A program made the translations under genes and the position numbers. The notes under the pieces were generated by a model. That model had not been told where the DNA came from, made no database searches, and saw only the letters and a list, made by a program, of their open reading frames with translations. A stretch of 64,000 nt of DNA from Rhizobium sp. BK196 (GTDB lineage: Bacteria; Pseudomonadota; Alphaproteobacteria; Rhizobiales; Rhizobiaceae): contig NZ_JACHZB010000006.1 of assembly GCF_014193255.1 (NCBI RefSeq), positions 343,635 through 407,634 on the forward strand, read 5' to 3'. Positions 24,965 to 33,310 of the stretch are shown one piece after another (position 1 is the stretch's first letter; every line of letters starts with the position of its first letter).

Positions 24965-26445
24965 GCGGAAAGTTCCTGTCGGGATGAAGAAGAGGCATCG
25001 TCGATAAGATCAGGCAGCAAGCTGTGGTGCTCGATTGTCAGGATGCGATCGGCGACCTCATAGGCCTCTTCGGGATCGGATGTTGCGATCAGTGTGGCGC
25101 GGTCGGTGCGCGCCCGGATCGCCTGGATGATGTCGTGGCGGGCGCCGACATCGACGCCCTGGAACGGCTCGTCGAGCAGCAGCAGCCGGCTTGGCTCCGC
25201 CTCCCAGCGAGCGATGACAGTCTTCTGCTGATTGCCGCCGGACAGTGACCAGATCGAAGCGAGCGGACCGGCGGCCTTGATGCCCAGCCGGGAAATGGCC
25301 TGTTCCGCCTCGCGCTGCTCGCGGCCGCCGAAAAGCAGGCCGCTCGGATACCATTTGGCAAGATGCGGAAGGCTGATGGTGGCTGCAAGCGAATTGCCGG
25401 GCCACGCCGCCGGCATCAGCGAGGAGCGATGACGATCCTCGGCTGCCATAGCGACGCCTGCAACAATCGCCTCGGCCGGCGATTTCGGCCGATAAGGCTT
25501 GCCGTCGAGTTGCATCGCGCCGTCAGCCATGTCTCGAATGCCGAAGATCGACGACAACAGGCGGCTTTTGCCGGCCCCCAGCACGCCTGTGATGGCAACG
25601 ACCTCGCCTTCATGCAGGGTCAGGTCGAAGGGCTTGCTTGACGGCAGAAGGCGGATGCCATGCATTTCGAAAATGGCTGAGCCCGTCGCCGGGCGGGCGT
25701 CTGGCCGCGCTGCTTCAAGCCTGCGACCGATCATCGTTTCGATGGCGCTGGAAAAGTCGATTGGCCGGTTGAAGCTGCCGACGATGCGGCCGCCACGCAT
25801 GACGAGTGCCCGGTCGGCGACCGCTTCCAAGTCGGTAGTCCGATGAGAAATATAGAGGATCGCAAGGCCCTGCGCTTTGAGACCAAGCAGGATATCGAAC
25901 AGGCGCCGGCATTCTTCTGCCGAAAGGCTTGCGGTCGGCTCGTCGAGGATCAGCAACTCGGCCCTATTGGCAAGCGCACGGGCGATCGCCACAAGCTGCC
26001 GGTCGGCGGCGGTCAGATCGCCGAAATCCCGGTCGAGCGGCAGCGAGAAGCCGGCGGCGTCGAGCATGGCAAGCGCTTCGCGGCGTACGCTTGCCCGAGA
26101 GAGAAAGAAGGGCGTGCTGCCCTCCGCAAAGCGATGCAGCAACAAAGCGTCGGCAACGGTCAGTCCTGCCGCTCCAACAAGATCCGTCGACTGGTGCACG
26201 GTGACGACACCGGCCTTTGCCGCCTCGGATGGCGTCTTAGGTGAAAAAGACAGGCCGTTCAGGCTGATTGCGCCCGCGTCTGCTGCAAGTACGCCCGAGA
26301 CTATTTTCACCAGCGTTGATTTGCCGGCACCATTTGCGCCCATGAGCGCGACGATCTCGCCCCGCTCGATAGAGAAACAGGCGCCGGAAAGCGCACGGGT
26401 GGACCCGAAACTGCGGGTAATATTGTCAACGTGAAGGAGCGGCAT
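24961..26445 (-). CDS. Ribose-type ABC transporter ATP-binding protein (two ATPase domains)
   Basis: A 494-residue tandem ATPase. The N-domain has GANGAGKST and LLILDEPTASL with a nonstandard signature (LTAADRQLV). The C-domain has GVLGAGKSR, LSGGNQQKTV and LLLLDEPFQGVD. The ATG at 26445 begins the protein at MPLLHVDNI as in homologues; upstream in-frame starts to 26529 would add residues with no family features, though the ribosome site at 26445 is weak. It is transcribed divergently from a binding-protein gene across an AT-rich promoter region. Confidence 0.87.
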   Translation of the reverse strand: MPLLHVDNITRSFGSTRALSGACFSIERGEIVALMGANGAGKSTLVKIVSGVLAADAGAISLNGLSFSPKTPSEAAKAGVVTVHQSTDLVGAAGLTVADALLLHRFAEGSTPFFLSRASVRREALAMLDAAGFSLPLDRDFGDLTAADRQLVAIARALANRAELLILDEPTASLSAEECRRLFDILLGLKAQGLAILYISHRTTDLEAVADRALVMRGGRIVGSFNRPIDFSSAIETMIGRRLEAARPDARPATGSAIFEMHGIRLLPSSKPFDLTLHEGEVVAITGVLGAGKSRLLSSIFGIRDMADGAMQLDGKPYRPKSPAEAIVAGVAMAAEDRHRSSLMPAAWPGNSLAATISLPHLAKWYPSGLLFGGREQREAEQAISRLGIKAAGPLASIWSLSGGNQQKTVIARWEAEPSRLLLLDEPFQGVDVGARHDIIQAIRARTDRATLIATSDPEEAYEVADRILTIEHHSLLPDLIDDASSSSRQELSA

Positions 26446-26580
26446 CGGGCATATCCGGGTCTGCTTTTGAGCCGCGATATTGGCCTGACCGATGCCCGAA
26501 CTGCGAGGCAAGCCTTGCCCCGGTCGCATAGCGACGGGAACAAAGAATCTCCTGAACTGGCAAAAATCGCATCATTAAAT

Positions 26581-26595
26581 CTACTAAAAACATAG
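26581..26595. promoter_or_regulatory. CTA-N9-TAG dyad in a divergent promoter region
   Basis: CTACTAAAAACATAG, preceded by AT, is a degenerate version of the CTATA-N5-TATAG palindromes (outer CTA/TAG arms retained). It lies between the divergent ATPase (26445) and binding-protein (26679) genes in a locally AT-rich stretch. Confidence 0.35.
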
Positions 26596-26678
26596 AGTTT
26601 ATATCTAATAATTTCATGCGTCGCGGGGAGCTGCCAACCTGTCAGACGACGCTCCCGATTGATCAGAGGATCGCGACG

Positions 26679-27725
26679 ATGAAATCCTTCGCACGGCTGG
26701 CGCTCTCTGCAGCCGCAGTTTCTTTTACTCTCTACCAGACGTCCTTTGCCGCCGGTCTCAACGGCGCACCGGCCCCTTTCGACAAGGGCGGCGTCAAGGT
26801 GGCGCTGATCAGCTATATCTCGGCGGGGGACTTCTTCCAGGCCTATCAGGCCGGTGCGGAAGCGCAGGCCAAGGCGCTCGATATCGATCTGCGTGTGTTT
26901 CCCGGTCGGCAGGATGCCGCCGAGCAGCGTGAGCAGATTCTGCAGGCGATCAATCTCGGCGTAGCCGGTATCGTCGTCGATCACGGCCTGCCGGAGTCGC
27001 TCGGCGATGTCGTCCAGCAGGCGTTGGACAAGGGCATCAAGGTTGTCGCTTTCGACGTCAACCTCAACAATCCCAAGGTGCCGCAGGTGGAGCAGAGCGA
27101 CCATGAACTCGCTCAGCTCGGGCTCGAACAGGTGGTGAAGGACAACGGCAAGAGCTTCAATGCCGGTTATGTCTATGTCGCCGGCTTCGCGCCGCTCGAC
27201 CGGCGCAACGAGGTCTGGGAGAAGTTCAAGTCGGAGAATTCCGGCGTTGTTGAAAAGGCGCGCTTCGGCAATGTGAGTGACACGACCGCGACTTCCACTG
27301 CCGATCAGGCCAAGGCCGCCCTGACTGCCAATCCGGATATTACAGTCGTTTTCGCGCCCTATGACGAATTTGCCCGTGGCGTAAAGCTCGCTGCCAACGA
27401 CTTGGGTATCGCGAGCAAGCTGAAGATCTATTCGGCCGATGTCTCGACCGCTGACATTCAGGAAATCACCGAAGAGGGCAGCCCGTGGGTCGCCACCGTT
27501 GCGACCAATCCGGCTGTCGTCGGCGCCGTATCCGTTCGAGCCGCCGCTCTTCAGATCGCCGGGCAGGACATTCCCCATCAGATCACGGTCAAGCCGACGC
27601 TGCTGACGCAGGAAAGCCTGCGCGCCGCCGGCGTCAAGACGATCGAGGAATTGGCGCAGAAAATCCCCGCCTTCAGTGCAAGCGACGCGGCAACCGCGAG
27701 CTGGATCCCGGACAAGCTTTTCTAA
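26679..27725 (+). CDS. Sugar-type ABC transporter substrate-binding protein
   Basis: A 348-residue RbsB-like binding protein with a Sec signal peptide (MKSFARLALSAAAVSFTL, cleavage near FAAG) and the family segment VKVALISYISAGDFFQAY. Start: ATG 26679 with AGAGGA 8 nt upstream; 26616 is an unlikely earlier start. It is divergent from the permease/ATPase pair at 23906-26445 and is followed by a strong hairpin and a DszC/SfnB-type flavoprotein gene. The true ligand may be an organosulfur or amine compound rather than a sugar (inference from neighbours). Confidence 0.88.
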   Translation: MKSFARLALSAAAVSFTLYQTSFAAGLNGAPAPFDKGGVKVALISYISAGDFFQAYQAGAEAQAKALDIDLRVFPGRQDAAEQREQILQAINLGVAGIVVDHGLPESLGDVVQQALDKGIKVVAFDVNLNNPKVPQVEQSDHELAQLGLEQVVKDNGKSFNAGYVYVAGFAPLDRRNEVWEKFKSENSGVVEKARFGNVSDTTATSTADQAKAALTANPDITVVFAPYDEFARGVKLAANDLGIASKLKIYSADVSTADIQEITEEGSPWVATVATNPAVVGAVSVRAAALQIAGQDIPHQITVKPTLLTQESLRAAGVKTIEELAQKIPAFSASDAATASWIPDKLF

Positions 27726-27743
27726 GCTGCCAGTCTCGATCTT

Positions 27744-27771
27744 CCGGCGGGGGTTGTGCGGCCCCCGCCGG
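27744..27771 (+). other. Strong stem-loop between binding protein and flavoprotein genes
   Basis: CCGGCGGGGG (27744-27753) and CCCCCGCCGG (27762-27771) form a perfect 10-bp GC-only stem with an 8-nt loop, followed by CCCATTTT. It lies 19 nt after the binding-protein stop. It could be a partial terminator that lowers expression of the downstream enzyme, or a 3' stabiliser. Confidence 0.6.
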
Positions 27772-27802
27772 CCCATTTTCCAGGAAATCGGAGTTTCGAC
27801 CC

Positions 27803-29011
27803 ATGAGCCAGTCCAATGTCGTCTTCGCAACCAATCGCAGCACGACGCGAGAGGACCTCTTTGCCCGCGCCGAAGACATCTCGGCCGATCTTTCCAGGCG
27901 CGCCGCTGAACTCGACCGCGAAGGCCGCCCGCCGCTTGCCGAGATCATCAAGTTGAAGAATGCCGGGCTACTGAACGCACTGCATGACCAGAAGATCGGC
28001 GGCGGTGGCCTTGATTGGGTGGATGGCCTGCGGCTCGTGCGCATCCTGGCGCGCGGCGAAAGCTCGATCGGCCAGCTGCTCGGCTATCACTTCGTCAACA
28101 GCCAGTATGTCTACTGGGCGCTCAAGGAAGCGCGCGCTCATGCGCTAGGTTCCGAGACCGTCGCGAAAAACCTCTATTGGGGCGCTGCTGTCAATCCGCG
28201 CGATCCCGGTCTTGTGCTGACTCGTCGTGGCAACGGCTATGTGCTGAACGGGCGCAAATCCTTTTCCACCGCCGCCCATGTATCTGACTACATCAATGCC
28301 AACGCCGCGCTCGACGACAAGATCGTCGGTTTCGCGGTGCCGACCAACCGGCCCGGCTATCAGGCGAATGACGACTGGGACAACTTCGGTCAGCGTCTCT
28401 CCGACAGCGGCAGCGTCGAGTTTCACGATTTCCCTGTTCATGAGGAGGATTTCGTTAGCGCTCCGGCTGCTCCCGATGCCGCTCCGCCGGTGCTTTCCAC
28501 CTTCAACACGCCGCTCATCCAGCTCGTCTTCGTCAACTTCTATCTCGGCAGCGCCGAAGGCGCGCTCCAGGCCGCTGTCGACTATGTGCGGACGATGACG
28601 CGTCCCTGGGTCACTTCGGGCGTCGAGCGGGCTGCGGACGATCCCTATATCCTGGAGCGGGTCGGTGAGTTCACCGCCGCGCTGAAAGCCTCCGCCGCCC
28701 TGGCCGATGCTGCAGCGGCAGCTGTCCAGGCAGGACTTGCAAAGGGCCATGCTGTCACCGCCCGTGAGCGCGGCGAGGCGGCGGCGGAAGCCTATGCCGC
28801 CAAGGTGCACGCCACCCATGTCTCGCTCGATATCACGTCTCGCGTCTTCGAACTGACTGGCGCGCGCTCCACGGCGGAAAAATATCGCTTCGACCGTTTC
28901 TGGCGCAATGTGCGCACCCACACGCTGCACGATCCGGTCTTCTACAAGGCCAAGGAAGTCGGCGAATTCGTGCTGAACGACAAGATCCCCGAAGTCAGCC
29001 TCTATAGCTGA
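27803..29011 (+). CDS. Acyl-CoA dehydrogenase-fold flavin monooxygenase (DszC/SfnB family)
   Basis: A 402-residue protein of the acyl-CoA dehydrogenase fold. The C-terminal FWRNVRTHTLHDPV is characteristic of the DszC/SfnB branch, whose members are FMNH2-dependent S- or N-oxygenases induced under sulfur limitation rather than true dehydrogenases. The middle holds the flavin-binding region with NGRKSFSTAAHVSDY. Start: ATG 27803 with GGAG 9 nt upstream; the longer open frame runs into the binding-protein gene. It probably shares the binding-protein promoter. Substrate unknown. Confidence 0.85.
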   Translation: MSQSNVVFATNRSTTREDLFARAEDISADLSRRAAELDREGRPPLAEIIKLKNAGLLNALHDQKIGGGGLDWVDGLRLVRILARGESSIGQLLGYHFVNSQYVYWALKEARAHALGSETVAKNLYWGAAVNPRDPGLVLTRRGNGYVLNGRKSFSTAAHVSDYINANAALDDKIVGFAVPTNRPGYQANDDWDNFGQRLSDSGSVEFHDFPVHEEDFVSAPAAPDAAPPVLSTFNTPLIQLVFVNFYLGSAEGALQAAVDYVRTMTRPWVTSGVERAADDPYILERVGEFTAALKASAALADAAAAAVQAGLAKGHAVTARERGEAAAEAYAAKVHATHVSLDITSRVFELTGARSTAEKYRFDRFWRNVRTHTLHDPVFYKAKEVGEFVLNDKIPEVSLYS

Positions 29012-29033
29012 GAAGGCCAGACATAGCGAAAAG

Positions 29034-29066
29034 AACCCCATTTCCGGTGACGGAAATGGGGTTTTT
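29034..29066. terminator. Bidirectional intrinsic terminator
   Basis: AACCCCATTTCCG (29034-29046), loop GTGA, and CGGAAATGGGGTT (29051-29063) form a perfect 13-bp stem followed by a T run (29062-29066). It lies between two convergent flavoprotein genes. The minus-strand side has A/G-rich sequence, so termination is strongest for the plus-strand gene. Confidence 0.88.
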
Positions 29067-29081
29067 AGTTGAGGAGAGGGT

Positions 29082-30299
29082 TCAAAGTGCGCCGTTCTTC
29101 GGCGGGATCACGCCGTTCAGGTGATAATTGCCGACGACGTGGTATTTCCAGCGCACGGGATCGTGCAGGGTGTGGGTGCGTGCATTGCGCCAGTGCCGGT
29201 CGAGATTGAGTTCGGCCTTGACGGCGGAGGTTCCCGCAAGCTCGAAGAGCGTGTTGGTCGCTTCGATGGCGATCTCGGTCGTCAGCACCTTGGCAGCGGC
29301 GACGGCAAGCGTGGCTTCAACGACGGTTGCTTCCGTCGTTTCGATCTGGGCCGCATCGACTTTCTGGCCGGCACGTTCGAGGAGTGCTGTAGCAGCTTCC
29401 AGCCGGATGGCGATCTGTCCGACCTTCGCGATCGTCAGTGGATCTTCGGCGGCGCGTTCCGCGCCGCTGTCCATCCAGGGGCGCGATTTGGTGCGGACGA
29501 ATTCCAGTGTCTCCGCAAAAGCGGCCCGCGCGATGCCGAGATCGATGCCCGCATGGACGATCTGGCCGACGGAGCCGATCGTTGTCGGCCGTTCGAAGCC
29601 CTTGTGGTGACGAACGATGGAATCGGCGTGGACATAGACATTGTTGAGGATGGTCGTGCCGCTGCCCGTTGTGCGTTGGCCGAAACCGTCCCAGTCGTCG
29701 ATGATCTCGACGCCCTCGGTGCCCTTCGGCACGAAGGCCATGACAAGCCGGTCTTCCTCATCGAGCGCGAACACGGTGACCCAGTCAGCGAACAAGACGC
29801 CCGTCGAGTAGTATTTCTGGCCGTTGATGCGATAGCCCGGTCCGTCCCTGACAATGCGGGTATTGTAGTGGCCGACGGTTTTCGTGCCGCGCTCCGAAAG
29901 CGCATTACCGAAACGGTCACCGGCAAGCGCCCTGCCGAAGAAATACCGCTTCTGCTCCTCGCTGCCATCCACCCGCAAAGCTTCCAGAATGTAGAAATGG
30001 TTCTGCGGGATCTGGCCGATCGAGCCGTCTGCTTCCGCCAGGATCGCGGTCACTTCGGCCAGAACGGCATTCGAGACATCAAGCCCGCCATATTGCGCGG
30101 GAACGGCAATCGCCAGCAGGCCGGATTGTGCGAGCGCGTCGAGCTCGGCGAAAGGTAACCGGCGTTCAGAATCGCGCCCGGCGGCGGTGGCGGCGAATTG
30201 GGTGGCAAGGCTGCGGGCCGTCTCAAGTGCCTCCTCGTCACTGGCAATGCGGGCGGCCACGGGCCGAATCTGGTCTTGTTGCCTGAGTACGGTCGTCAT
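29082..30299 (-). CDS. Acyl-CoA dehydrogenase-fold flavin monooxygenase (DszC/SfnB family)
   Basis: A 405-residue relative of the protein at 27803, with the same C-terminal signature (HWRNARTHTLHDPV) and NGQKYYSTGVLFADW in the flavin domain. Members oxidise organosulfur or amine substrates with reduced flavin. It is convergent with its relative and divergent from an LLM monooxygenase at 30609; DszC- and DszA-type enzymes act sequentially in some sulfur-scavenging pathways. Start: ATG 30299 with GGAG 8 nt upstream. A CTATA-N5-TATAG palindrome lies 58 nt upstream. Confidence 0.86.
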   Translation of the reverse strand: MTTVLRQQDQIRPVAARIASDEEALETARSLATQFAATAAGRDSERRLPFAELDALAQSGLLAIAVPAQYGGLDVSNAVLAEVTAILAEADGSIGQIPQNHFYILEALRVDGSEEQKRYFFGRALAGDRFGNALSERGTKTVGHYNTRIVRDGPGYRINGQKYYSTGVLFADWVTVFALDEEDRLVMAFVPKGTEGVEIIDDWDGFGQRTTGSGTTILNNVYVHADSIVRHHKGFERPTTIGSVGQIVHAGIDLGIARAAFAETLEFVRTKSRPWMDSGAERAAEDPLTIAKVGQIAIRLEAATALLERAGQKVDAAQIETTEATVVEATLAVAAAKVLTTEIAIEATNTLFELAGTSAVKAELNLDRHWRNARTHTLHDPVRWKYHVVGNYHLNGVIPPKNGAL

Positions 30300-30356
30300 C
30301 GATTTCTCCAGTTCTGACCGTCGTATGGGTGAAAGAAATCGCCATGACAGGTAAGA

Positions 30357-30371
30357 CTATAAATTCTATAG
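30357..30371. promoter_or_regulatory. CTATA-N5-TATAG palindrome in a divergent promoter
   Basis: CTATAAATTCTATAG differs at one base from the site at 23817-23831; the flanking A and AT are also shared. It lies between divergent flavoprotein genes (start 30299 on minus, 30609 on plus). The T-N11-A spacing fits a LysR-type regulator; no such regulator is encoded nearby. Confidence 0.55.
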
Positions 30372-30608
30372 ATGGGATAGAAAATAAAAAGTGCTTGCTT
30401 ATTTGGAACTCGCGTCAGCGGCTAGCTTATGTCTTCCTCCATCTCACTGGGAATTGACCGTTTTGCCGATGAAATCACCGCCGGAAAAAACGCAGACCAA
30501 TCTCGAATAACGGCGCGCGAACCCCTAGGTAACGGCACATACGTCATTCCGGCGTCCGCGTTCAGCAGAGGGCAGGCGGTCGCTTCGCCCCGATCCACGA
30601 GGAAAAAC

Positions 30609-31940
30609 ATGACCCGTTCACGGCAGTTGCGCCTCGGCGCCTTCATGCGTCCCGTCAGCCTTCATACAGGCGCATGGCGCTATCCGGGTTCCTATCCAGA
30701 CGCCAATTTCAATTTCGCTCATATCAAATCCTTTGCGCAGAAGCTGGAAGCCGCGAAATTTGACGCCTTCTTCATGGCAGATCACCTTGCAGTGCTCAAC
30801 ATGCCGGTTGAGGCGCTAAAGCGCAGCCATACCGTGACCTCTTTCGAGCCCTTCACGCTGCTTTCGGCGCTCGCTGCCGTTACCGAGAGGATCGGGCTTG
30901 CGGCAACGGCATCCACCACTTTCGACGAGCCCTATCATGTCGCCCGCCGCTTCGCTTCGCTGGATCACATCAGCAACGGCCGCGCAGCCTGGAATATCGT
31001 CACCACGTCCAACCCAGACGCTGCCCTTAATTTCGGTCTCGACGAGCATGTGGAACATGGCGAGCGCTACAAACGGGCGCGCGAATTCTACGATGTCGTC
31101 ACCGGCCTCTGGGACAGCTTTGCCGACAACGCCTTTATCCGTGACCGCGAGAGCGGAATTTATTTTGATCCCGAAAAAATGCACGTGCTCAACCACAAGG
31201 GCGACGAACTGAGCGTGCGCGGGCCGCTGAATATAGCCCGCCCGGTCCAGGGCTGGCCCGTCATCGTGCAGGCTGGCCAGTCTGATCCCGGTCGTCAGCT
31301 TGCTGCCGAAACGGCCGAAGTGGTCTTCTGTTCGCCGCGCGATCTCGACGGCGGCAAAGCACTCTATGCGGATATCAAGGGGCGGATGCAGGCTATAGGC
31401 CGCAACCCTGACCACCTGAAAATGTTGCCCGCCGCTTTCGTCGTCATCGGGGACAGTATTGAGGAGGCACGGACTAAACGGCTGTCGCTCGATAGCCTCG
31501 TCCACTACGATAGCGCCATCGCGTCGCTTTCGATCGCGCTCGGCCACGATGCTTCCGCTTTCGATCCGGATGCGGCGCTGCCCAAAGATATTCCTGAGAC
31601 CAACGCCAGCAAGACCGGTCGCGCCCAGGTCATCAAGCTGGCGCAGGAGGAAAACCTCACCGTCCGCCAGCTTGCCCAGCGTTATGGCGGCTACTCGGGC
31701 CTCGCTTTCGTCGGTACGCCCAGGAGCATCGCCGACGAGATGGAGCGCTGGCTGGACGAGGAAGGATCCGATGGATTCAACGTCGTCTTCCCCTACCTGC
31801 CGCAAGGGCTCGACGACGTGACGACACGCCTCGTGCCTGAACTGCAGCGGCGTGGCATATTCCGGAATGAATATGAGGGCATGACATTACGTGAGCATCT
31901 CGGCCTGCCGCGGCCGAAAAATCGTTTCTTCTCCGATTAA
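30609..31940 (+). CDS. LLM class flavin-dependent monooxygenase (NtaA/SnaA/DszA family)
   Basis: A 443-residue luciferase-like monooxygenase. Visible family segments are FDAFFMADHLAVLN, GRAAWNIVTTSNPDAA and VIVQAGQSDPGRQLAA (FMN site). It would use FMNH2 and oxygen to cleave C-S or C-N bonds. Start: ATG 30609 after GAGGAAAAAC. The open frame extends back to 30429 but those codons have no family features and no ribosome site. It is divergent from the DszC/SfnB-like gene at 29082 and ends the presumed scavenging module. Confidence 0.87.
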   Translation: MTRSRQLRLGAFMRPVSLHTGAWRYPGSYPDANFNFAHIKSFAQKLEAAKFDAFFMADHLAVLNMPVEALKRSHTVTSFEPFTLLSALAAVTERIGLAATASTTFDEPYHVARRFASLDHISNGRAAWNIVTTSNPDAALNFGLDEHVEHGERYKRAREFYDVVTGLWDSFADNAFIRDRESGIYFDPEKMHVLNHKGDELSVRGPLNIARPVQGWPVIVQAGQSDPGRQLAAETAEVVFCSPRDLDGGKALYADIKGRMQAIGRNPDHLKMLPAAFVVIGDSIEEARTKRLSLDSLVHYDSAIASLSIALGHDASAFDPDAALPKDIPETNASKTGRAQVIKLAQEENLTVRQLAQRYGGYSGLAFVGTPRSIADEMERWLDEEGSDGFNVVFPYLPQGLDDVTTRLVPELQRRGIFRNEYEGMTLREHLGLPRPKNRFFSD

Positions 31941-32022
31941 GGCCGTTTCTGAAGTCTTCGCATGCCACCGCGTCGTTTGCTGAACGGTCACCATCGTGTC
32001 GACACAAACCGGCTAGTTGCTT

Positions 32023-32352
32023 CTACTTCCTGACGATGCCCACCCGCGCCAGCACTTCGCCAGGGATGCCATAGCGCTGGATAATATCCTTGTTGTTGCG
32101 CAGGCCGCAGATCTCACGCTGAACAAACAGCCCCCAGACGGCGTCGGATGCTTCGTTGATAAGCGTTTCCCGCTGCTCGGTGCTATGGCGATCCGGGTTC
32201 CACGCCTTTAATGCAGCGAGCGCCGACTCGACTTTCAGCCCGTTGCGTCCAAGCGAGCTCGCCCGCTCCGACATCATCTCGTATTCGAGCACATTCACCC
32301 CGCCTTCGGCCGAAAACGACTGCCTGAAGGATTGCGGCGGGCGAAGGCTCAT
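32023..32352 (-). CDS. Conserved hypothetical protein of rhizobial type
   Basis: A 109-residue soluble protein without membrane segments or a motif I can name with confidence; it may belong to a small rhizobial DUF family (DUF6665 is my guess, not verified). It contains an internal segment VLEYEMMSERASSLGRNG and a helical middle. Start: ATG 32352 with GAGGGA 8 nt upstream. It follows a single-pass membrane protein gene by 18 nt, so the two are probably co-transcribed. Confidence 0.65.
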   Translation of the reverse strand: MSLRPPQSFRQSFSAEGGVNVLEYEMMSERASSLGRNGLKVESALAALKAWNPDRHSTEQRETLINEASDAVWGLFVQREICGLRNNKDIIQRYGIPGEVLARVGIVRK

Positions 32353-32370
32353 CGGACTATCCCTCGCTGG

Positions 32371-32523
32371 TTATGGCGCCGGCGCGCCCGTGACCTGGAA
32401 ATAGGCCCAGGCGGCGGCAAAGACGATGATCACGATTGCGATAATCATCAGCTTGCGAAGCATGGGGTTGGGTGCTTTGCGCGGGGGCTTCGGCTTGCGA
32501 AACTTGATAACGTTGTCGCTCAT
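32371..32523 (-). CDS. Small single-pass membrane protein (hypothetical)
   Basis: A 50-residue protein with a basic, proline-rich N-terminus (KFRKPKPPRKAPNP) and one transmembrane helix (LMIIAIVIIVFAAAWAYF), so the N-terminus is probably cytoplasmic. The ATG at 32523 removes an upstream extension with no recognisable character. The ribosome site is weak. It precedes the gene at 32352 by 18 nt. Confidence 0.55.
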   Translation of the reverse strand: MSDNVIKFRKPKPPRKAPNPMLRKLMIIAIVIIVFAAAWAYFQVTGAPAP

Positions 32524-32652
32524 CGTCTTGCTGTTCGGTTCGTTCTTCCCACAGCAGTAACGCATATCGACGGGCTTTGGCACCCGTGTCCCATCCAAAT
32601 ATACGCTTTTATGTGAGAGCTGCCGGCGGACACCGGCAGCTTCGAAACCCAA

Positions 32653-33294
32653 TCAGCGGGCAGCCCAGTTGGCGCCGCGGCGGAAGATCGTCTTCATCTG
32701 CGGCACGTCGAATTCCTTGGCGACATGGCCGAGCGAGGAGTAGAAGACGCGACCCTTGCCATATTTCCGCTTCCAGACGACCGGCATGGTCACGCCGTCG
32801 ATCCAGTAGGCATGTTCGCCGGTGAAGGTCGTCGTCGCGAGCACCTCGTTCGAGGGATCGACATGCATGTAATACTGCTCGGAATTATAGGGGAAATCGG
32901 TGATCCCCTCCATCAGCGGGTCGTCCGGCCGGGTGATGTTGACGGTATAGTCGATGATATTGCCGGGATGAGCAACCCATTGGCCGCCGATGATGAACTG
33001 GTATTCCGTCGATTCGCGGAAGCTGTCGCCGGCACCGCCGTGATAGCCGGCAATGCCGACGCCGCCTTCGATCGCAGCGGCGAGGTTCTTCACCTCTTCC
33101 TTCTCGATCTTCGACATGGTGACGACGGGAACGATGAGGCTCAGATCATGGATCGACGGGTCAGCGAAGGCCTCCGTGCTGTGCTCTACATAGACTTTGA
33201 AGCCGTCCTCCTCGAGCATGTCCTTGATGATCGCGGCGCATTGTTCCGGTTCGTGGCCTGCCCAGCCGCCCCAGACGATCAGTGCTTCACGCAT
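32653..33294 (-). CDS. ThuA-like domain protein (trehalose-utilisation type)
   Basis: A 213-residue protein of the ThuA / glutamine-amidotransferase-like fold: VWGGWAGHEPEQCA at the N-terminus, GIAGYHGGAGDS in the middle and the terminal WKRKYGKGRVFYSSLGH. ThuA proteins work with Gfo/Idh/MocA dehydrogenases (ThuB) in disaccharide oxidation in rhizobia. It lies 16 nt after such a dehydrogenase gene, with AGGAGG 6 nt before its start. Its exact reaction is unknown. Confidence 0.83.
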   Translation of the reverse strand: MREALIVWGGWAGHEPEQCAAIIKDMLEEDGFKVYVEHSTEAFADPSIHDLSLIVPVVTMSKIEKEEVKNLAAAIEGGVGIAGYHGGAGDSFRESTEYQFIIGGQWVAHPGNIIDYTVNITRPDDPLMEGITDFPYNSEQYYMHVDPSNEVLATTTFTGEHAYWIDGVTMPVVWKRKYGKGRVFYSSLGHVAKEFDVPQMKTIFRRGANWAAR

Positions 33295-33310
33295 GTATTC
33301 CTCCTGAATG

